A stretch of 40,491 bases of DNA from Oligoflexia bacterium (GTDB lineage: Bacteria; Bdellovibrionota; UBA1018; CAIPTA01), in assembly GCA_903867855.1 (NCBI GenBank), contig CAIPTA010000175.1, positions 1 to 40,491 on the forward strand. Direction: 5' to 3'. The notes beneath the pieces were generated by a model. The model had not been told where the DNA came from, searched no databases, and saw only the letters and a program-made list of their open reading frames with translations. How positions within the stretch are numbered: position 1 is the first letter of the stretch; every line of letters starts with the position of its first letter. Positions 35,801-40,491 of this stretch are shown piece by piece. A program made the position numbers and the translations under genes.

Positions 35801-36223
35801 TTATTGGGTCACTTTGCGGAAGCTAGCAGTGTACTCGTAGGTTTTTGCCCAATTTCCGAAGAAATCAGTGACCTGAGTATAGTCGAGATCCATGCTGCCA
35901 TCAGCGTTGAGCTTTAGGTTTGTGGTCATCGTACGACCCAAAGAATGGCTTTTGCCAACCAAGGAGCCATCGGATTGAACGGCGAGGGCAAGTTCTCCCG
36001 ACCATGTGCCTGGAGCGAGGATGCGAATATCATCGCAGCCGTTTTCCACGATTTTGAAGGCATCCGCAGGGTAGGTGAAGCAACCGCTGATGGTATCGTC
36101 GCAGCCATTTGAGGTGCTTGTTCCAGGAACGAGCTCGTACTCACCGGCATAATTGAGACAATCAGCAAAAGCAGCAGTGTTGATAAAAAGTATGGTGCTA
36201 AGGGCGAATAAAATTGTTTTCAT
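35801..36223 (-). CDS. Small secreted protein of unknown function
   Basis: The 140-residue protein has a Sec signal peptide (cut near AFA-DC, residue 20) and a mature beta-rich domain with five Cys (DCLNY, NGCDD, SGCF, NGCDD). The second half (LAVQSDGSLVGKSHSLG, LKLNADGSMDLDYTQ) is of the lipocalin/avidin-like beta-barrel style, in which strands alternate with short turns; this is only a resemblance. Start ATG lies after ACAAG, a weak ribosome site. Expressed on the same strand as the next two genes but probably on its own. Confidence 0.6.
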   Translation of the reverse strand: MKTILFALSTILFINTAAFADCLNYAGEYELVPGTSTSNGCDDTISGCFTYPADAFKIVENGCDDIRILAPGTWSGELALAVQSDGSLVGKSHSLGRTMTTNLKLNADGSMDLDYTQVTDFFGNWAKTYEYTASFRKVTQ

Positions 36224-36269
36224 GTCTTGTTTCTAGCAAGCTTAATTCGGAGCGTCAATAGGATTTTTG

Positions 36270-36758
36270 TTACCAGTGGCAGACTACGTCTAGGTGCCAA
36301 AAGTAGCTTTTTGTGTCGTCTTCATTCCGGTAAAAATCATAGCGAAAATTGGATGGTCCAGGGCGAAATCGCAAAATGGGGCGCTCCCGAATGCGAGCCA
36401 CGCCAGGGTGTTTCGGGTCAAAAAAGAATTTTTTCACTTTTTCCATATTACCATTCCCCATCGGCAGGGCGTGATAACCAGTGCAGGCATAGTGCTGAGT
36501 GCAGCTCATGGAATAGGCCGCATTTTTTGCCCATTTTTCGCTGAAGGTTGGGTAGACAAGAAAGCTCGAGTTTTGGCCATCCGCCTCGATTTTAATTCGA
36601 AGGTGATCGAATATTCTCGTTTCTCCTTTTCCGGTAAAGGAAATGTCTTTCGATCCATCGCCCTCAGGTAAGTGCCAGGTCATGTGGCAATCCGTTTTAG
36701 CGGCAGCAGGTAAAATGCAGATAAAATAGAGTAAAATGCTAAAGATAATATTTTTCAT
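36270..36758 (-). CDS. Secreted protein of unknown function
   Basis: A 162-residue protein with a signal peptide (about residues 1-20, cut at AAA-KT). The mature part has four Cys (DCHMTW, MSCTQHYACTG, VVCHW) and many aromatic and basic residues. AGGAATTCG precedes the ATG. I recognise no family. It is divergent from the cupredoxin-like gene and 46 bases upstream of the previous secreted protein gene on the same strand, so the two may form an operon. Confidence 0.6.
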   Translation of the reverse strand: MKNIIFSILLYFICILPAAAKTDCHMTWHLPEGDGSKDISFTGKGETRIFDHLRIKIEADGQNSSFLVYPTFSEKWAKNAAYSMSCTQHYACTGYHALPMGNGNMEKVKKFFFDPKHPGVARIRERPILRFRPGPSNFRYDFYRNEDDTKSYFWHLDVVCHW

Positions 36759-36852
36759 CGAATTCCTTTGTGTGATTCATTCTAAGGCTTCATGTACGAA
36801 ATATTCAATCATTCTTTGTGGGATTCCGAAGAGTAGTGTGGAGGAATTTGTC

Positions 36853-37287
36853 ATGAAGACTCTCTGGCTTATCTTACTTTTACCGCTAGTCGCATCCGCG
36901 GCATCGTCACCAGAAAGTGGCTATTCCGATGTGCCGCAAAAGCGAGGGAGTGCTGCTCAAAGCGCGAATGATCCGAGTAAAATTCGCGAAGAAAGTGTGC
37001 GCCCAGAAGAAGTGTATAAATACGGTGTGCAAGAGTTCGCTCTCATTGCGAGCGACACCGGATATTTTCCTTCCCGAATCATCGTGAGAAAAAATATTCC
37101 CGTAAAACTTTATCTCACTAGCTCTTCCGCCCGCGCGCTGTGTTTTGTGATGGATGATTTTTCCATTCGTAAAGGTGTATCGCCGCAGGTGATGGAAGAA
37201 GTGCGATTTTTACCAACAAAGGCCGGGCAATATAAATTCTATTGTCCTGTGCAGGAAATTTCAGGCTCGCTCGTGGTACGAGACTAG
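36853..37287 (+). CDS. Cupredoxin-like periplasmic protein lacking a full copper site
   Basis: The 144-residue protein (ATG 36853 after GGAGGAATTTG) has a signal peptide (about residues 1-17), a charged linker and a C-terminal domain of about 85 residues with the cupredoxin plan of EfeO-type domains: YFPSRIIVRKNIPVKLYL, a strand with Cys (ALCFVMDDF), the V.FLPTKAGQYKFYC strand and final SGSLVV strand. The ligand Cys in FYCP is present but the usual His residues and the Met are replaced (PVQEISG instead of P.H..M.G). Copper binding is therefore doubtful; a Cys-Cys or structural role is possible. It precedes the CpaF gene by 11 bases. Confidence 0.7.
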   Translation: MKTLWLILLLPLVASAASSPESGYSDVPQKRGSAAQSANDPSKIREESVRPEEVYKYGVQEFALIASDTGYFPSRIIVRKNIPVKLYLTSSSARALCFVMDDFSIRKGVSPQVMEEVRFLPTKAGQYKFYCPVQEISGSLVVRD

Positions 37288-37298
37288 AGGAGACAACC

Positions 37299-38591
37299 TT
37301 GGGTGTTTTTGAGAGTAGTATAGCCGCCTTCCTTGCTCCCATTGCCGACTATTTGGCGGATGAAGCTGTTTCTGAGGTTCTGATTAACGGACCAAAAGAA
37401 ATCTGGGTGGAGAAAAAAGGAAAGCTCGAGCGCACGAGCGCTGCGTTCACTGATGAAACTGCCTTGCAGGCTGCCGTGAGAAATATTGCTCAATTCGTGG
37501 GTAGAAAAATTGATGCCGAGAATCCCACTCTAGATGCACGCTTGCCTGATGGATCCAGGATTCATGCGGTTCTTCCGCCTTCCGCTCGCTCGGGCACCAC
37601 AGTAGCGATTCGAAAGTTTTCGAAAGCCGCCGAGATCACTTTTGATAAACTAATTTCCTTCAACTCAGTCTCCGCCGCCGGCGCACAGTTCCTCACGGTT
37701 TGTGTGGAGCTTGGAAAAAACATGATTGTTTCTGGAGGAACAGGCTCAGGGAAAACAACCATTTTGAATTTGCTCGGTGGCTTACTTCCCGCCCATGAGC
37801 GTTTGATGGTGGTAGAGGATGCTTCCGAATTGCAAATCAAGGCGCCCCATGTGGTGTGCTTTGAAACGAAGGCTGCCAACTTTGAGGGTAAAGGTGCGCT
37901 CGCGATTCGTGATTTAGTGCGCTCCGCGATGAGGCTTCGTCCGGATCGAATTATTGTGGGAGAGGTGCGCGGACCAGAAGCCCTCGATCTCATCACCGTG
38001 ATGAATACGGGCCACGGTGGATCCATGGGTACCACTCACGCGAATACTCCAATGGATGCATTAGTGCGTCTCGAGACGCTTGCCATGATGGGTGATACAA
38101 CGATTCCGATTTCTGCCTTGCGCCGCCAGATTGCTGGGGCTGTGCATCTAGTGGTGCAAGCGAAGCGCATGCACGATGGATCAAGAAAACTCTCTCATAT
38201 TTCTGAAGTGCTCGGTGTGGATGAACATGGAAATTATAAGGTGCAGGATTTATTTAAATTTATGCAAAAAGGGAAAACTGCGGATGGCAAAATCCTCGGC
38301 GAGATGGAGCCTTGTGGAGTGCTGCCAACCTTCATGCAAGAAATTGAAGTGAATGGCCACCATCTGCCTAGAAGTATCTTTGCGAAACCAGGAGCTGTGA
38401 TAACAAGTGCTGCTCCCGTTGCGAAGGCTGCGAGTCCAGCTCCTGCGGTGGCTGCGTCGAGAGCAATGGCTCCTCAGGCTGCGGCGCCAGTAGCCCAAAG
38501 GCCCGCAACAGTTGCTCCAACTTCTGCAAGGCCTCCTATGGGGATGGCACCCAAAAAACCTGGGCCAACTGGTGGCGGCCAGGCAGCGTGA
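37299..38591 (+). CDS. cpaF: CpaF/TadA-type secretion ATPase
   Basis: The 430-residue protein is a type II/IV secretion ATPase of the CpaF group: N-terminal domain with SEVLINGPKEIWVEKKG, Walker A GGTGSGKTT (about residues 148-156), Asp box VVEDASEL, Walker B region RIIVGEVRGPEALDL and HGGSMGTTHAN. It drives assembly of Tad/Flp pili. Start is TTG at 37299, five bases after GAGGAGA; an upstream ATG at 37242 would lie inside the preceding gene. The last 65 residues are a low-complexity Ala/Pro/Lys tail, unusual for CpaF. No other tad gene is visible in the window apart from a possible TadG-like protein at 25525. It is coupled to the peptidase gene by GTGA overlap. Confidence 0.88.
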   Translation: MGVFESSIAAFLAPIADYLADEAVSEVLINGPKEIWVEKKGKLERTSAAFTDETALQAAVRNIAQFVGRKIDAENPTLDARLPDGSRIHAVLPPSARSGTTVAIRKFSKAAEITFDKLISFNSVSAAGAQFLTVCVELGKNMIVSGGTGSGKTTILNLLGGLLPAHERLMVVEDASELQIKAPHVVCFETKAANFEGKGALAIRDLVRSAMRLRPDRIIVGEVRGPEALDLITVMNTGHGGSMGTTHANTPMDALVRLETLAMMGDTTIPISALRRQIAGAVHLVVQAKRMHDGSRKLSHISEVLGVDEHGNYKVQDLFKFMQKGKTADGKILGEMEPCGVLPTFMQEIEVNGHHLPRSIFAKPGAVITSAAPVAKAASPAPAVAASRAMAPQAAAPVAQRPATVAPTSARPPMGMAPKKPGPTGGGQAA

Positions 38592-39844
38592 AGCAGTCAA
38601 TTATATTACTTACGGCTGTGCTACTTGGGCCTGCCACAACTTTCGCGGCAGACGATATTGCTCACATTTTAGATATGTTGAATGTCTTAAAGCAGCAGCG
38701 TGAAAGTCAGGCTGCGAGTTTTAATAGTGAGCCAACGCAACAGAGTGTGGTGGCGACGGAGAAAGAATCGGTAAGCATTAAAGGAAAACTGTTTAATTCA
38801 AGAAAAGAGGCTGTTTCCTGTGAAAACAGAGACAATCGCACAGAAATATTAGGCAGAGTTCGCGATCAAGGGGAGCTTGGCTGGTGCTATGCATACGCAT
38901 CGGCAGATTTACTCAGTTATAAGTTAGGCATTCCTGTTTCCGCTGTAGATATTGCTATTTTTAATGGCAGAACTCCCGGTGGACAAAAAGAGGCTAGAGA
39001 GGAGCTCGGAAAAAACAATAGCGACCCAATGGGATATACTACTGTGGGCGGGGATGTGAACGAGGCCATTCAGGCCATTGGTATAGTGGGAGCATGCCCT
39101 GAGGAGTTTATCCGATCTGACGATTTTTATTATACAGCACTGCATAATCCTGATCTTGTTTTGACTCCAGAATGGAAGCTTTGGAAGCGTTGGTCATCGA
39201 ACTATGGTCTTAGCACCATGGTTTCCATTATGGAGCATCTGAATGATCCCAAATACCCGGTTTGTGGCGCCATGATTGGTACACAGGAAATGTTTACTAA
39301 TGCTAATCCTCTAGAAATTTTTGAGTTGGCTAGAGATGAAAAGATGCCAAGCTTCGCAGCGTGGCTAGCTATTCTATCCTGTGATGGTCATAGGCAAAAG
39401 TTGGCAGGAATAAAGGTAAAAGAGATAGAAACTCCTGATAAGGCAGGCTACGCTTTTCTTCATAAAATTGATGAACAATTGAATCGCGGCAATATTGTTT
39501 CGATAGGCTATGACCCACAGTTTTTATACGGTAACTCGTATATTCAAACCTTAAAAGAAGCGGCGATAGAGGCTGGCAAATCAGGAAAACGTTGGCGTGA
39601 TCCAAATTCCTCGCATGCGTCTACGGTTGTGGCTCGACGCTTTAACCAAAATACACATCAATGTGAGTATCTAGTGAGAAACTCGTGGGGACCCAGCTGT
39701 GATAAATATAATACAGATAAATATGAGTGCAAAATAACCTCGAAAGATCCAAAGCCTGCCAATGGGATCTATGACGACGGAAATATCTGGGTAAATGAAA
39801 AAGATTTAGGAAAAGCTATGACAGATATGCAGTATCTGGAGTAG
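38588..39844 (+). CDS. Secreted papain-like (C1 family) cysteine peptidase
   Basis: GTG start overlapping the cpaF stop by 4 bases. The 418-residue protein has a signal peptide (cut near FAA-DD, residue 21), a polar pro-region to about 75, then the C1 fold: the oxyanion Gln and nucleophile Cys in RDQGELGWCYAYASADLLSY (about residues 92-110), the His in NSSHASTVVARR (about 343) and Asn in LVRNSWGPSC (about 367). The family cleaves proteins or acts as a transglutaminase-like enzyme outside the cytoplasm. Coupling with a pilus ATPase suggests possible joint use at the cell surface. A terminator overlaps its stop codon. Confidence 0.82.
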   Translation: MKQSIILLTAVLLGPATTFAADDIAHILDMLNVLKQQRESQAASFNSEPTQQSVVATEKESVSIKGKLFNSRKEAVSCENRDNRTEILGRVRDQGELGWCYAYASADLLSYKLGIPVSAVDIAIFNGRTPGGQKEAREELGKNNSDPMGYTTVGGDVNEAIQAIGIVGACPEEFIRSDDFYYTALHNPDLVLTPEWKLWKRWSSNYGLSTMVSIMEHLNDPKYPVCGAMIGTQEMFTNANPLEIFELARDEKMPSFAAWLAILSCDGHRQKLAGIKVKEIETPDKAGYAFLHKIDEQLNRGNIVSIGYDPQFLYGNSYIQTLKEAAIEAGKSGKRWRDPNSSHASTVVARRFNQNTHQCEYLVRNSWGPSCDKYNTDKYECKITSKDPKPANGIYDDGNIWVNEKDLGKAMTDMQYLE

Positions 39845-39860
39845 CTTTACTCCAGTTTTT
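39838..39860 (+). terminator. Terminator shared by convergent genes
   Basis: GGAGTA-GCTT-TACTCC followed by AGTTTTT. The stem contains the stop codon of the peptidase gene and the end of the rmuC gene. Confidence 0.8.
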
Positions 39861-40491
39861 CCGGAAGCGCCATCTTATCGCCCATCTCGGTGAGTACAGA
39901 GTAGCGCTGTTGGAATTTATCAAGGCGCTTAGAGCCTTCATCGTAGGTATTGCCAGCGTTCTTCAGGTGTTTACCGAGCACATCATAGTCGGCCTTGAAT
40001 TTACCGAGATCCCCTTCAATGCGCTGCAAATCCTGGATCATTTGGCGTGCATGTTCCTGCACGCGCATGCCTTTGAGTCCGAGCACGATCACTTGCAAGT
40101 AGGCATAGAGAGAATTTGGCGATACGGGGATCACCTTGCGCTTGAGCAGGTACTCATAGAGCGAGCCTTCGTCTTCCAGCATGTCATCACGAATGATTGT
40201 TTCGTAGTACACATTCTCCGCTGGAATATACATGAGCGCGAAATCGAAGGTGCCTTCATCGGGTAGAATATATTTCTTCGCGATCGCATCCACATGCTTT
40301 TTTACCGCGCTAACGAATGCCTTTTTTTCCTTTTTCTTTTGCTCGGGCTGATCGTCAGGCGTTTGCAAGTGACGAATAAAGCTTTCCAGTGGGAATTTTG
40401 AATCGATGGAAACGAGCGAATCACCGAAGCGAATTACCACATCAACTTTTTCCCCAGAGCGAAACTCGTGCTGAGTATGGTAATGGTCAGG
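39847..40491 (-). CDS. rmuC: RmuC family protein, partial (5' end outside the window)
   Basis: The reading frame is open to the window edge, so at least 214 C-terminal residues are present and the N-terminus is missing. RmuC marks are EKVDVVIRFGDSLVSIDSKFPLESF, FDFALMYIPAENVYYE, VIPVSPNSLYAYLQVIVLGLKGM and the following helical coiled coil to the end. In full-length members a membrane-anchored coiled coil precedes a nuclease-like domain; RmuC limits rearrangements at inverted repeats in E. coli. The last two conserved blocks are intact and the C-terminus is normal. Confidence 0.9.
   Translation of the reverse strand, partial: PDHYHTQHEFRSGEKVDVVIRFGDSLVSIDSKFPLESFIRHLQTPDDQPEQKKKEKKAFVSAVKKHVDAIAKKYILPDEGTFDFALMYIPAENVYYETIIRDDMLEDEGSLYEYLLKRKVIPVSPNSLYAYLQVIVLGLKGMRVQEHARQMIQDLQRIEGDLGKFKADYDVLGKHLKNAGNTYDEGSKRLDKFQQRYSVLTEMGDKMALPEKLE

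Overview
The window reads as a chromosome segment of a Gram-negative, heterotrophic bacterium, probably a member of or close to the Bdellovibrionota/Oligoflexia. The pointers are lipoproteins, outer-membrane and secreted small proteins, an AgmX/PglI-type C-terminal domain, a secreted papain-like peptidase and moderate GC content. This placement is inference; there is no rRNA or other clean taxonomic marker. Genes are densely packed, with many 4-base ATGA overlaps. At least five transcription units appear to begin with leaderless mRNAs.

Layout. 1-2.4 kb: a heme-binding outer-membrane beta-barrel and a triheme lipoprotein. 2.4-4.6 kb: small secreted and membrane proteins, including a divergent pair of Cys-rich paralogues, and a 39-bp perfect palindrome beside a TATAAT box. 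4.6-8.9 kb: a decayed, AT-rich accessory stretch with two broken receiver-domain genes, an Hpt protein, a DUF488 protein and a small stress-type operon (DUF3309, CsbD, a 42-residue membrane peptide). 8.9-10.2 kb: a secreted alpha/beta hydrolase. 10.2-15.9 kb (minus strand): an operon of asparaginase-II-like hydrolase, 2-aminomuconate semialdehyde dehydrogenase, 2-aminophenol 1,6-dioxygenase beta subunit, a dioxygenase alpha-RidA deaminase fusion, kynurenine formamidase and a lipoprotein. 16-20.2 kb: a ROK kinase, a GNAT enzyme, an Ig-like secreted protein, and an autoregulated TetR with a fatty acid hydroxylase-like enzyme. 20.2-25.5 kb: tryptophan 2,3-dioxygenase, a luciferase-like monooxygenase and an SDR on the minus strand, divergent from 2-hydroxypentadienoate hydratase and 4-oxalocrotonate decarboxylase. 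26.5-35.8 kb: an aminotransferase, an IS element, and a complete-looking lysine operon (asd-lysC-dapB-dapA-dapD-lysA plus an M14-type desuccinylase-like gene) behind a lysine riboswitch. 35.8-40.5 kb: secreted proteins, a cupredoxin-like protein, a CpaF ATPase, a C1-type peptidase and a partial rmuC.

The main result is an inferred tryptophan degradation route that needs neither kynureninase, kynurenine 3-monooxygenase, 3-hydroxyanthranilate dioxygenase nor ACMS decarboxylase, none of which is in the window. TDO and KynB would make kynurenine. The luciferase-like monooxygenase could insert oxygen next to the aryl ketone (Baeyer-Villiger reaction) to give the beta-(2-aminophenyl) ester of aspartate. 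The asparaginase-like hydrolase could split this into aspartate and 2-aminophenol. The 2-aminophenol dioxygenase, dehydrogenase, RidA deaminase, decarboxylase and hydratase would then carry 2-aminophenol to 4-hydroxy-2-oxovalerate. Every enzyme class present has a place in this scheme except the SDR and the lipoprotein. The two middle steps are hypothesis, not demonstrated fact.

The lysine operon has a textbook L-box aptamer and a hairpin that can mask the asd ribosome binding site. It lacks a recognisable M20-type dapE; the AstE/aspartoacylase-like gene at its end is the natural candidate for that step. An IS element with a 9-bp target duplication has inserted exactly between this gene and a convergent aminotransferase (possible dapC) and has rewritten the last codons of the former.
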